From JBPCRW01 sp050996405 (GTDB taxonomy: Bacteria > Acidobacteriota > Blastocatellia > Pyrinomonadales > Pyrinomonadaceae), in the NCBI GenBank assembly GCA_050996405.1, contig JBPCRW010000197.1, positions 1 through 29,457 on the forward strand: 29,457 nucleotides of DNA, written 5' to 3'. The notes under the pieces were generated by a model. That model ran no database searches and was not told the DNA's origin. It saw nothing but the letters and a program-made list of their open reading frames with translations. Positions 22,452 to 29,457 of the stretch are shown here, piece after piece; position 1 is the first letter of the stretch, and every line of letters begins with the position of its first letter. The translations under genes and the position numbers were made by a program.

Positions 22452-23030
22452 TTATCTGAACCGCTCTGCTTTTGATTTTTCGGAAAATAGATTTTTAACC
22501 GAATCGCGTATTAAAACGATAATCCCGAATATGCCGAGAATTGTGCCTAGCGGCATAAAGGCGCAGTTTACGCAACTCATCACAAAACAGAAAGTATGAT
22601 TGCGCCGCTGTTTCAAAAATCGTCCGGCGTAAAAATTACAAACTGATAATGTCCAGCCGAAAGTCATAAAAACCAGCGCGAAAATAATAAAAAACCAGCC
22701 GAAAAAGGGCGGAGTCGGCGGATTTTTTCCGTCGTTCATTCCGCCCGTTACCATCATAATTCCGAGAACAAGATGAATAATTGGAAAACAAGAAAAAAGC
22801 GCATTAACGCCGGCGTAAATTTTAAATCCCAGAGAAAGCTGATTTAAGTGCTTTTCATCATTGCTTTGAGCGGCAAAATCAATTTGATTTTCATAGAGTT
22901 GCTGGTTTTGCCGAAAAATGGCGGGCGCGCCGTCGCCTGCGGCATTTTCGTATTCCTGAAATCTGTAGTTCGGTCGCTCATCGGTCGCTGTCGGTTTCGT
23001 ATTATTGTTTGAGAAATCTTCGTAATTCAT
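22452..23030 (-). CDS. Integral membrane protein of unknown function
   Basis: A 192-residue protein. Residues 1-63 are polar and low-complexity (Asn, Gln, Tyr rich) and should be cytosolic. Four hydrophobic segments follow, about 68-92, 108-130, 138-158 (CFVMSCVNCAFMPLGTILG) and a short one before RDSVKNLFSEKSKAERFR. A proline/glycine loop (GGMNDGKNPPTPPFFGW) separates the first two. Paired cysteines lie in the third segment. The family is not recognised beyond a general likeness to small tetraspan proteins found in Acidobacteriota. It stands alone between the hppA terminator and a MITE that begins 7 bases upstream of its start codon, so the MITE may now supply or displace its promoter. Confidence 0.75.
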   Translation of the reverse strand: MNYEDFSNNNTKPTATDERPNYRFQEYENAAGDGAPAIFRQNQQLYENQIDFAAQSNDEKHLNQLSLGFKIYAGVNALFSCFPIIHLVLGIMMVTGGMNDGKNPPTPPFFGWFFIIFALVFMTFGWTLSVCNFYAGRFLKQRRNHTFCFVMSCVNCAFMPLGTILGIFGIIVLIRDSVKNLFSEKSKAERFR

Positions 23031-23036
23031 TGTAAG

Positions 23037-23138
23037 TAACCGGACAGAATTGTTTTATAAGTAAGGTCACAAAAGACACACTTACGTGCGTAGCGTGTTT
23101 CTGCACTGATTCATCTATCAAATAATTTCGTCCACTTA
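23037..23138. mobile_element. 102-bp MITE with IS630-like terminal inverted repeats
   Basis: The left end (plus strand) starts TAACCGGACAGAATTGTTTT and the right end (minus strand from 23138) starts TAAGTGGACGAAATTATTTG. They agree in most of the first 20 bases and both begin next to TA, as expected after TA-target transposition. The right end matches the IS end at 88-113 in 23 of 26 bases. The interior codes for nothing, so it is a non-autonomous derivative or relic. Confidence 0.65.
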
Positions 23139-23147
23139 TTTACCTTG

Positions 23148-23366
23148 TTAGTGTTGATGGTCGTCCGCGACTTCGCGCAGTTTTGAAACGTCGAGAACTT
23201 TCGTGTAATCGTCAAAGTGAAACATCGCGCCCTCTTTGCAGTTTTCGCAGTAATAAGTAATGTCTTCGCCGAGCCACATATTTTTCATATAAAACGCAAT
23301 CAGACAGCCGCAACAGCGTTGAACGCGCTTGCCGAATTGCTCGATTATTTCCGCTTGACTTTCCAT
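23148..23366 (-). CDS. Small two-CxxC zinc-binding protein
   Basis: A 72-residue protein. RCCGCLIAFY and YYCENCKEG provide two CxxC pairs about 20 residues apart, suiting one zinc site. The rest is an N-terminal helix (EIIEQFGKRV) and an acidic C-terminal helix ending HQH. No known function. The stop lies 16 bases before the start of downstream genes' territory (the MITE end at 23138), and the phosphodiester glycosidase stop lies 16 bases upstream of its ATG, so these two genes are probably cotranscribed. Confidence 0.7.
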   Translation of the reverse strand: MESQAEIIEQFGKRVQRCCGCLIAFYMKNMWLGEDITYYCENCKEGAMFHFDDYTKVLDVSKLREVADDHQH

Positions 23367-23382
23367 TCTCTAAAACTCTAAC

Positions 23383-24528
23383 TTATTTGCGCTGGAAAAC
23401 CAAAATCGCGTCGCCAATCTTTCGCTCGCCTTCTTTGTCGGACGGATGATTGACGACTTTTCCGTCTAAAAACATCGTGCTTGAGCCGCCGCCGTCTAGA
23501 TTCATCGCATCCGTCGCGCCCTGTTCGAGCAAAAAATCCGCTAGTTGATACAAACTCATTCCGCCGCTTTCCTCGCTTCTGCCGTCAACCGTCACCATCA
23601 AAAATTTTCCGTCTTTTAATTTTGCAACCGCCGTTCGCGGATGATGCGTTTCGACAAAAGATTTTGAAGTTTTTTCTTCCTGCCAGGTAATGTCAATTTT
23701 GCCGTTTTTGATAAGCTGTGGTGAGCCGGTGACAATATCTTCAGTTCTTATTATTTTAAAATTGTCAGTAGGATTAGAACCTTCGGTTAGCTGAAGACAC
23801 GTAGATAATTTATCTCCTATTTTTAGAGATTTCAGTTTTTCTTTGTAATTTCCTGTTGCCGAAATTACAGAACCGCCGCCTGGAATTTGACTGCTACCTT
23901 GCCCTTCTAAAATCTGTTTAATTACTCCGTTTTCCTCTATTATTTCAACTCCATTGTTGTCAGTTAAAGTCGTGGAATGAAACTCCGGCGTATATAAAAT
24001 TAAATCTTCATTCTTACGCTCCCGATTGATTCCTGAAATTTTTGATTTAATTTCCTGTGATTTTGAACATAATTCAACTGATAAATTAAGCCTGTCGAAA
24101 GATATTTTAGTTTCTTGCTTTTCGTTTTTAATCAGCAACGAAGTTCGCCCGTTGCTTTCACTCAAAAGTTTTCCGTTAATTTGCAAAAGTCCGACATCAT
24201 CGCCTTCAAAAATGCTTTTATCAATCCGAAAAAATCCGGCGTTGATGGCGGCAAACGCGCCGTGACGGGTCGCAATCGAAGAAGTTTTTTCCAAGCCGAT
24301 TGCCGAATCCATCGCGTGAACGACATCGAGCCGGACTTTGGTTAAATCGAGCCGCAGCAGATTTATCACAACATTTTCGTCTTTGCCGTCCGCCGATTTG
24401 CTTTGCCGCGTAACGCGCGCGTATTCGATGCCGTCGCGCAACGTTTGAAAATCCTGCGCTGTGGAAACGGAAACAAAAAGAAGAATCGTTAACAGATGAA
24501 CACAGATAAATACGAATAACTTTTTCAT
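23383..24528 (-). CDS. Secreted phosphodiester glycosidase family protein (NAGPA domain)
   Basis: A 381-residue protein with a signal peptide (MKKLFVFICVHLLTILLFVS, cleavage after about residue 24). The NAGPA domain shows INAGFFRID in the first half and, near the end, HHPRTAVAKLKDGKFLMVTV followed by DGR, GMSLYQLADFLLEQGATDAM and NLDGGGSSTMF, the hallmark of the family. Members remove GlcNAc or other sugars from phosphodiesters such as wall polymers (family knowledge); the bacterial substrate here is unknown. No lipobox is seen, so a soluble periplasmic or secreted enzyme is expected. It precedes the small zinc protein by 16 bases. The 275 bp upstream (24529-24804) carry the bactofilin terminator and no gene. 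Confidence 0.88.
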   Translation of the reverse strand: MKKLFVFICVHLLTILLFVSVSTAQDFQTLRDGIEYARVTRQSKSADGKDENVVINLLRLDLTKVRLDVVHAMDSAIGLEKTSSIATRHGAFAAINAGFFRIDKSIFEGDDVGLLQINGKLLSESNGRTSLLIKNEKQETKISFDRLNLSVELCSKSQEIKSKISGINRERKNEDLILYTPEFHSTTLTDNNGVEIIEENGVIKQILEGQGSSQIPGGGSVISATGNYKEKLKSLKIGDKLSTCLQLTEGSNPTDNFKIIRTEDIVTGSPQLIKNGKIDITWQEEKTSKSFVETHHPRTAVAKLKDGKFLMVTVDGRSEESGGMSLYQLADFLLEQGATDAMNLDGGGSSTMFLDGKVVNHPSDKEGERKIGDAILVFQRK

Positions 24529-24754
24529 AAATTTTATTTTACGTTTTTTGCGCTTTTCGGATGAAAATCAATTCTAATATGAAGCGAATCGGAAAACGAG
24601 TTCAATTTTTAAACGACAAAGCCGAAAATAAAAAAGCGAAATTTGCCGACTAAAATTTTCGCTGCCTGCAAAAAGTTCTCCGCGCGGCGCAAAAATGGAT
24701 AAAAGGTTTGAATGACAATAAAATTTTGTTCCGGCATTTGTCTGAAGGAAAAAA

Positions 24755-24784
24755 GGCAAGCGGAAAAATAAATTCCCGCTTGCC
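24755..24784 (-). terminator. Intrinsic terminator of the bactofilin gene
   Basis: GGCAAGCGG (minus strand 24784-24776) pairs with CCGCTTGCC (24763-24755), a 9-bp GC-rich stem followed by TTTTTT. It lies 20 bases after the bactofilin stop. Confidence 0.88.
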
Positions 24785-24804
24785 CTCTAATTCTTATTTT
24801 CGCA

Positions 24805-25422
24805 TTAAGCGGCTGCCGTCTCCGTTTCTTCAGTTTCATCCGCGTAACCGGCGGATTCATAATCTGCTGGTTCTGGTTCACTGTATTGCTGCGCGCTTTC
24901 GGCAATGCGCTGTTCAAGAGCTTCTTTTGCCTTTGTCATACTGCATCCGCCTTCAAAAATCGCGCCGTCTTCGATAACCAGACGCGGAGATTGAATGTTG
25001 CCGACAACCTGCGCCGTGCGTCCGAGTTCGACTTTTTCCAGAGCGATAATGTCGCCGTTGACCGTGCCGTTAATAATCGCCGCCGCAACCAGGATGTTGG
25101 CATCGACTTGCCCGCTCGAACCGATAATTAAAGTTCCGTTTTCGCTTGTCACGCGCCCCGTCAAATGCCCGTCCACGCGCAGCATCGCGTGAAAAGTTGT
25201 TTCGCCCGTCAAAACCGTGCCGTGTCCGACAAAACCGCTCAGGCGACCTTCTTTGATGTCGCGCGCCATCGATTCGCTTTCGGAAATCGCGCCGCCGCGA
25301 CTTATTACCGGCGCGGTTTCCTGCGGTGAACCATATAAATTATTGGCGTTGCCCGAATAGCTTCGCTCCTGCGGCTGCGGCGCGTCCGCCGGTTCGACTT
25401 TGCTTCTTCCCATTCTAATCAT
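24805..25422 (-). CDS. Bactofilin family cytoskeletal protein
   Basis: A 205-residue protein. The bactofilin core is about residues 60-160: a right-handed beta-helix with repeated hydrophobic/glycine rungs, for example VGHGTVLTGETTFHAMLRVDG, LIIGSSGQVDANILVAAAII and NGTVNGDIIALEKVELG. Flanks are disordered, with a Pro/Gln/Ser-rich N-terminus and an acidic Glu/Thr/Ala-rich C-terminal tail (SEPEPADYESAGYADETEE). Bactofilins self-assemble without nucleotide into filaments that organise cell shape or wall enzymes (family knowledge). GAGGTAATAAATT before ATG 25422 supports the start. It is a single-gene unit with its own terminator; no M23 peptidase partner is adjacent. Confidence 0.92.
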   Translation of the reverse strand: MIRMGRSKVEPADAPQPQERSYSGNANNLYGSPQETAPVISRGGAISESESMARDIKEGRLSGFVGHGTVLTGETTFHAMLRVDGHLTGRVTSENGTLIIGSSGQVDANILVAAAIINGTVNGDIIALEKVELGRTAQVVGNIQSPRLVIEDGAIFEGGCSMTKAKEALEQRIAESAQQYSEPEPADYESAGYADETEETETAAA

Positions 25423-25643
25423 AATTTATTACCTCTGATTGAAATTTCTGCGATTTATCCGCCGTAAATTCTGGATTTTGTTTAATGCTCGAAACGAATT
25501 GCGAAAAAGTTTGGTTAAAATTTTATCTGAATGATGACGCTGGAATTTTTACCGCCGGATTTTTTAATCATACAGATTTTAGCAAAATCTGTCCAGAAAT
25601 TTTCGCGGAAAGTAGAGGCTGTATTAAAAATGCGGCTAAATTG

Positions 25644-25686
25644 CGGGAAGATTACAAAACAAAAATTTATCCGTGAAATCTTCCCG
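25644..25686. terminator. Weak hairpin downstream of the M1 peptidase gene
   Basis: CGGGAAGATT (25644-25653) pairs with AATCTTCCCG (25677-25686), 10 bp with a 23-base AT-rich loop. There is only a short T stretch, so termination is uncertain. The rest of 25423-25699 shows no convincing gene. Confidence 0.4.
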
Positions 25687-25699
25687 TTTAGTCAATCTT

Positions 25700-28234
25700 C
25701 TATTTCTTAACGACATCGAGTTTTGTCATTAAAACGTCGCTTAATGCCGCAATAGTAATTTTTTTCGGAGCTTTCGGCAGTTGAATATCATTTAAATCAA
25801 TCGAATTATTTCCAACAATTGTGACAGTTCCGAGCGAAACAAAACCTTCTCCGAAATCAATATAGACGGGAACGGGCATCACGAAATTGCTCGAAACATT
25901 TGATTGAGTAATTTTAGCGTTTAGAACATTTTTATCGCCGGATTTACTGACGCTGTATTCCAATTTATAAGCTGGAACATCCGTGCCGTAGACCCATTCG
26001 TCGAAAAACCAATCCATTTTTCCGTTTTTATCAATATCCATTTCGGGCGTAATATGTTTTTCGACAATCGCTTTGAAATCTTCGGTCGAAGCATCTTTAT
26101 TATAGTGCGAAGCGACAAAATCTTTCATCATTTTACTAAAGTTCGCGTCTCCATTTTTAGGGCTATACATCATCATCCGAAGCATATGAAGAATATACGC
26201 GCCTTTTGGATAAACCAGATAAAAATAAGTATTTCCGGTTTTACCCGTGCTTAAACGAAAACCCTGCGTTACGGGTCCAACCGTGTAGGGCTTTAATCCT
26301 TTAGTAGCAGGCGACGATTCAACAATTCGCTGTCGCTGCTCATCCCAAAAATCATTAAACTCCTTAAGATCTTTTTTAACGTATTGAATATATAAAGATG
26401 CTGATAGTTGTGCGAAACCTTCGCTCATCCACTGGTCGTGATAACTTGACCAGCCGACGGCGTGTCCCCACCACTGATGCGAAATTTCGTGCGGCGCGAC
26501 TTCTTTCCAAAAAGTATCGTTCGCGTTTTCAATGCCGAAAAGCTGCATTCGGTTTGTTTGATCGAAAAACGCGGTATAGGGCATAAAAATTAAAGTCGCC
26601 CATGCTTGTCCGAAATTTCCGGCGGGCTGCTGCGTCATAGCGATTCTTTTATGAGGCAGTTTCCCAAAATAAGCGTTGTAAATCCTGACGGAATTTTGTG
26701 TCTGCGCCATCATATTATTCGCCATTCCCGAAGTGTTGAGCGCGCCGAGCGTCGAAGTTATTATCGCGCCGTTTTGCTGGCTGTTTTCCTGCGCCTGCTG
26801 GACCCTCTGAATATAGTCTTTTACATTTTCAGGCAATTCCCGATTGGTATAAACTTCCAGATTGTAGCCGGTTTGCGTATCGGTATATTCCTTCTTTACA
26901 AAGTCGCCGTAATTAAACCCGGCGACTGCCATTTCGACTCCTTTGGTTGACCAATGTGCGACTTTCAAATCACCTTCGATTTTTTCCGGTTCAACCAGTT
27001 CGCCGACTCCAACCATAATAAATTGCTTCGGATATCGAAATGTAATATCAAAAGTCGCTCTGTCTCCGAATTGTGTTCCTCCGTTATTCGGATACCAGGT
27101 TGAGCGCGCCGAAGGATTTAAAATAAAATTCCCCGTTCCCGCGCTCAGCAAAGCTCCTTCTCCTTCGTATTCAAAAGTCAATTTAAGAGGTTTTCCGACT
27201 TCCGGCGCGGACGGAAGAATAATCGCCAGACTGCCGTCTTTATTTTTATCTTCCTGAATGATATTTATTTCGTCTCCGCTCTCGCTCGAAACTTTTTTCA
27301 CGCGCAGCGAAGGATATAAACTAAATGGCAAAACCCGCTGTCCGGGAACGCGCGTGACCATTGTTACTTTGTCCGAAGCGTAAAGTTTTGTTCCCCGCAC
27401 GGTGACATCAAGTTCGTGATTCGTTAAGTCGAAAATTCTACGGTCGGTCGAACTTTTCGCCGTGCCTTTTTTGTATTCGTCCGCCAGATGAAACGCCGTC
27501 CAAACTCCGCCTTCGGTATCGCTGTAATTTAAAAGCATAACCTGTTCGGGCGAAACTTCTTCGATTCCGAGCGGGTCAAGCTGATAAACTAATTTGCTGT
27601 TTTTCTTGCCTTCGATAAAGGAAGTAAAAAAACCGGCTCGCGGCGGAGCGTAAGCGTCCATTAAAATGCGCTCGGTCATATTGTAATGAAACTGGTCTTT
27701 TAAAAGGTCTTCTTTATCTCGAAAAGCATTGCGGGCGCGTCCCGCTTGCGAGCCGTTTGAAGAAATTTTAGCGTTCGGAGAATTTTTTATGTCGTCAAAC
27801 GTCTGGTCGGTAAAGAAGATCACGAGTTGAGAAAATTGCTCTTTAAAATCAGGCGAGCCGATGAAAAAATTCATCATTTTCTTTTCCGATTCGACGGGCG
27901 GCGTAAGCGACATTTCGCCGTCGCCGAAAAAAAACGCGCCGGTTGTTTTGCCTTCCGCCGGAGTCAGAAAATAGATTTCGCCGCTTCGCAAATTGAATGT
28001 CGCCGCGTCGCGCTTCAGCACCAAATTATTAACCGTCGCGTATTCGCCGCTAAACGAATTAGAGGCTTCGGACAACTTCCGAAATTCCGTATAAACAGGG
28101 TCGATATTGGCTCTAGTCGCCCGCACCGTTACTTCGCCGACAATCGGCGGAGTCGGGGTCGGGTTCTGGGCATAACCGGAAGCGGCTAAACAAAACAACG
28201 CAATAATGCTCTTAAAAACCACATTTATTTTCAT
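25700..28234 (-). CDS. Secreted M1-family zinc metallopeptidase
   Basis: An 844-residue exported protein with signal peptide MKINVVFKSIIALFCLAASGYA and then a Pro/Thr-rich spacer. Residues to about 450 are beta-rich N-terminal domains. The gluzincin site is HEISHQWWGH with H582, E583 and H586, and E605 in WMSEGFAQ, giving HExxH-x18-E, which binds zinc. The conserved Tyr region (TYFYLVYPKGAYILHMLR) and a helical then beta-sandwich C-terminus follow, with an Asp/Asn/Lys Ca-site-like MDIDKNGKMDW. The aminopeptidase GAMEN motif is not seen; the equivalent place reads FGQAWATLIFMPY, so strict aminopeptidase action is doubtful. It probably degrades peptides in the periplasm or outside. Single gene, divergent from ttcA. 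Confidence 0.88.
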   Translation of the reverse strand: MKINVVFKSIIALFCLAASGYAQNPTPTPPIVGEVTVRATRANIDPVYTEFRKLSEASNSFSGEYATVNNLVLKRDAATFNLRSGEIYFLTPAEGKTTGAFFFGDGEMSLTPPVESEKKMMNFFIGSPDFKEQFSQLVIFFTDQTFDDIKNSPNAKISSNGSQAGRARNAFRDKEDLLKDQFHYNMTERILMDAYAPPRAGFFTSFIEGKKNSKLVYQLDPLGIEEVSPEQVMLLNYSDTEGGVWTAFHLADEYKKGTAKSSTDRRIFDLTNHELDVTVRGTKLYASDKVTMVTRVPGQRVLPFSLYPSLRVKKVSSESGDEINIIQEDKNKDGSLAIILPSAPEVGKPLKLTFEYEGEGALLSAGTGNFILNPSARSTWYPNNGGTQFGDRATFDITFRYPKQFIMVGVGELVEPEKIEGDLKVAHWSTKGVEMAVAGFNYGDFVKKEYTDTQTGYNLEVYTNRELPENVKDYIQRVQQAQENSQQNGAIITSTLGALNTSGMANNMMAQTQNSVRIYNAYFGKLPHKRIAMTQQPAGNFGQAWATLIFMPYTAFFDQTNRMQLFGIENANDTFWKEVAPHEISHQWWGHAVGWSSYHDQWMSEGFAQLSASLYIQYVKKDLKEFNDFWDEQRQRIVESSPATKGLKPYTVGPVTQGFRLSTGKTGNTYFYLVYPKGAYILHMLRMMMYSPKNGDANFSKMMKDFVASHYNKDASTEDFKAIVEKHITPEMDIDKNGKMDWFFDEWVYGTDVPAYKLEYSVSKSGDKNVLNAKITQSNVSSNFVMPVPVYIDFGEGFVSLGTVTIVGNNSIDLNDIQLPKAPKKITIAALSDVLMTKLDVVKK

Positions 28235-28430
28235 CTTTTTTTACTGCTTCTAAAATTTTCTTTAGTTTCCTACGGGACTGGCGCAATTGCTTGCGGTGAC
28301 TTTTAACTCTGAGATTACCCGATTATTTTTCTTTTCAGCAGCAAAGTCAAGGTTTTAAGCATCAAATTTGCAAATTATATTTCGTTCGTGCGATTGTAAG
28401 AAAAGATTTTTAGTAAAGGTAATTAGAAAA

Positions 28431-29315
28431 TTGTTTGTTGAAAGTAAAATAAAAACTAAATTGTTAAAGCAGATGGGCGAAGCCGTCCGCGATTTTTCGA
28501 TGATTGAGGCGGGCGACAAGGTGATGGTTTGTTTGTCGGGCGGAAAGGACAGTTATACGATGCTCGATTTGCTGCTCGACGCGCAGAAACGCGCGCCCGT
28601 CAAATTTGAAATTCTCGCCGTCAATCTCGACCAGAAACAGCCGGATTTTCCCGCCGAAGTTTTACCGAATTATTTAGAAAATCTCGGCGTAAAATACCGC
28701 ATTGTCGAAGAAGATACTTATTCGGTCGTCACGAAACATATTCCCGCAGGCAAAACTTTTTGTTCCTTGTGTTCGCGTCTGCGGCGCGGCATTTTATACA
28801 CGACGGCAATCGAAGAAAACTGCACAAAAATCGCGCTCGGTCACCACGCCGACGACGTGATTGCGACGTTTTTATTAAATCTTTTCTACGTCGGACAATT
28901 AAAAGCGATGCCGCCGATTCTGCGTTCGGATGCGGGAACAAACACGGTCATTCGCCCGCTCGCGTATTGCCGCGAAAAAGACATTGCGAAATTTGCGACG
29001 GAAAAGCAGTTTCCGATAATTCCCTGCACTTTGTGCGGTTCGCAGCCGAATATGAAACGCGCCCGCGTCAAAAATCTAGTGAATGATTTGGAAAAAGAAA
29101 TCCCGTTCATCCGCTCGTCAATTATGACGGCGTTATCAAACGTGACGGGTTCGCATCTGCTCGATACACAGCTTTACGATTTCAAAAATTTCGCGCCGCT
29201 CGTCAAAAAAATTCCTGCCGGACACGGAAATATAGAAAAAGAACTGGACGAAGTTTTCGATCATTCGGAAGCGCAGGCTGCACAGACTTCATTAATGAAA
29301 ATGACTGGCGGGTAA
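28431..29315 (+). CDS. ttcA: tRNA 2-thiocytidine(32) synthetase
   Basis: A 294-residue PP-loop ATPase that thiolates C32 of certain tRNAs using an Fe-S cluster. The PP-loop SGGKDS is at 36-41. Cluster cysteines are visible as FCSLCSRLRR (CxxC) and in IPCTLCGSQPNMKR. The conserved GHHADDVIATFLLNLFY and the GEAVRDFSMIEAGDKVMVCL lead match TtcA. There is no ATG at the N-terminus upstream of the conserved part. TTG at 28431 is chosen because AAAGGT lies about 10 bases upstream and it gives the usual short lead. A TTG at 28368 would add 21 atypical residues. The gene is divergent from the M1 peptidase across about 200 bp and is followed by a terminator-like hairpin. Confidence 0.93.
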   Translation: MFVESKIKTKLLKQMGEAVRDFSMIEAGDKVMVCLSGGKDSYTMLDLLLDAQKRAPVKFEILAVNLDQKQPDFPAEVLPNYLENLGVKYRIVEEDTYSVVTKHIPAGKTFCSLCSRLRRGILYTTAIEENCTKIALGHHADDVIATFLLNLFYVGQLKAMPPILRSDAGTNTVIRPLAYCREKDIAKFATEKQFPIIPCTLCGSQPNMKRARVKNLVNDLEKEIPFIRSSIMTALSNVTGSHLLDTQLYDFKNFAPLVKKIPAGHGNIEKELDEVFDHSEAQAAQTSLMKMTGG

Positions 29316-29339
29316 TTGTATAAATTTTTTTAAATACAG

Positions 29340-29379
29340 GACAAAAGCAACGTAAGCTGTTGAAATCGTTGCTTTTGTC
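29340..29379. terminator. Terminator-like hairpin after ttcA
   Basis: GACAAAAGCAACG (29340-29352) pairs perfectly with 29367-29379, 13 bp with a 14-base loop. The right arm holds TTTTGT. It lies 25 bases after the ttcA stop, between ttcA and a possible convergent gene. Confidence 0.75.
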
Positions 29380-29420
29380 TTAGGCTTGTGGTTATTTGAC
29401 AAAAGCAGTTTCGCAAAGTT

Positions 29421-29457
29421 TCAAAGCCAGGTCGGGAAATACTCTTCTCTAAATTGC
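29421..29457 (-). CDS. Possible C-terminal end of a convergent gene (partial)
   Basis: On the minus strand the edge reads QFREEYFPTWL and TGA at 29421. The sequence looks protein-like and a hairpin lies just beyond it, as expected for a convergent gene, but only 11 codons are visible, so neither the frame nor the function is sure. Confidence 0.3.
   Translation of the reverse strand, partial: QFREEYFPTWL

Noticed and set aside
24561..24653. 30-codon plus-strand ORF between the phosphodiester glycosidase and bactofilin genes
   Set aside because: No ribosome binding site, lysine/asparagine-rich sequence typical of AT-rich DNA, and no recognisable motif.
25485..25676. 63-codon plus-strand ORF downstream of the M1 peptidase
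   Set aside because: No Shine-Dalgarno, no family resemblance, and it ends inside a hairpin loop. Probably non-coding.
28279..28294. TGGCGC...TTGC upstream of ttcA as a sigma-54 promoter
   Set aside because: The spacing between GG and GC is 11 bases instead of the strictly required 10, and a tRNA-modification gene is an unlikely target.

Overview
The window looks like a chromosomal segment of an Acidobacteriota bacterium, probably class Blastocatellia (Pyrinomonadaceae-like). This is an inference from gene content and style: moderate GC with AT-rich intergenic DNA, a bactofilin, an M1-type peptidase with a Pro/Thr-rich N-terminus, a phosphodiester glycosidase, a solo MprF-like C-terminal domain protein, sigma-54 regulation and a fused GH18-deacetylase-GT2 protein. 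No rRNA or intact tRNA is present to confirm it. Most of the window is ordinary chromosome. The unusual parts are regulatory DNA, gene scars and small mobile elements rather than a new multigene defence-type system.

Layout. 1-560: end of an IS630-like element, a small membrane-protein ORF that it appears to cut, and a tRNA-Ala(GGC) remnant. 560-1765 (minus): PilZ protein and enoyl-CoA hydratase. 1978-2985 (plus): thioredoxin reductase, convergent with a Blc-like lipocalin. 3828-8256 (minus): a tightly spaced run read as antitoxin, PIN toxin, GH15 glucoamylase/trehalase-like enzyme, pyruvate kinase and a zinc-ribbon protein. 8305-8550: decayed beta-propeller fragment. 8658-10616 (minus): acetyl-CoA synthetase. 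10617-11070: a regulatory region with a candidate sigma-54 promoter, a folded leader and an intrinsic terminator, ahead of the 1172-residue GH18-CE4-GT2 exopolysaccharide protein (11071-14589, plus). Convergent to it is a DUF2156 (MprF-like) protein.

16181-19771 (minus) is a two-component locus: an NtrC-family sigma-54 activator, a small helix-hairpin-helix protein behind a consensus sigma-54 promoter, and a membrane histidine kinase. The response regulator start is preceded by two mutually exclusive hairpins. A 16-base motif recurs upstream of the helix-hairpin-helix gene, the polysaccharide gene and the hppA region, so one circuit may link the kinase/regulator pair to envelope polysaccharide and ion-pump genes. 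This is a hypothesis.

19942-22353 holds a 54-codon remnant of one membrane pyrophosphatase directly in front of a complete pyrophosphatase of a different lineage, whose arginine codons (mostly AGA) differ from its neighbours (mostly CGN). It looks like replacement of a native pump by a horizontally acquired one. 22452-28234 (minus) carries a membrane protein, a 102-bp MITE with IS630-like ends, a small zinc-binding protein, a phosphodiester glycosidase, a bactofilin and a secreted M1-like peptidase. 28431-29315 (plus) is ttcA, followed by a hairpin and what may be the tail of a convergent gene at the right edge.
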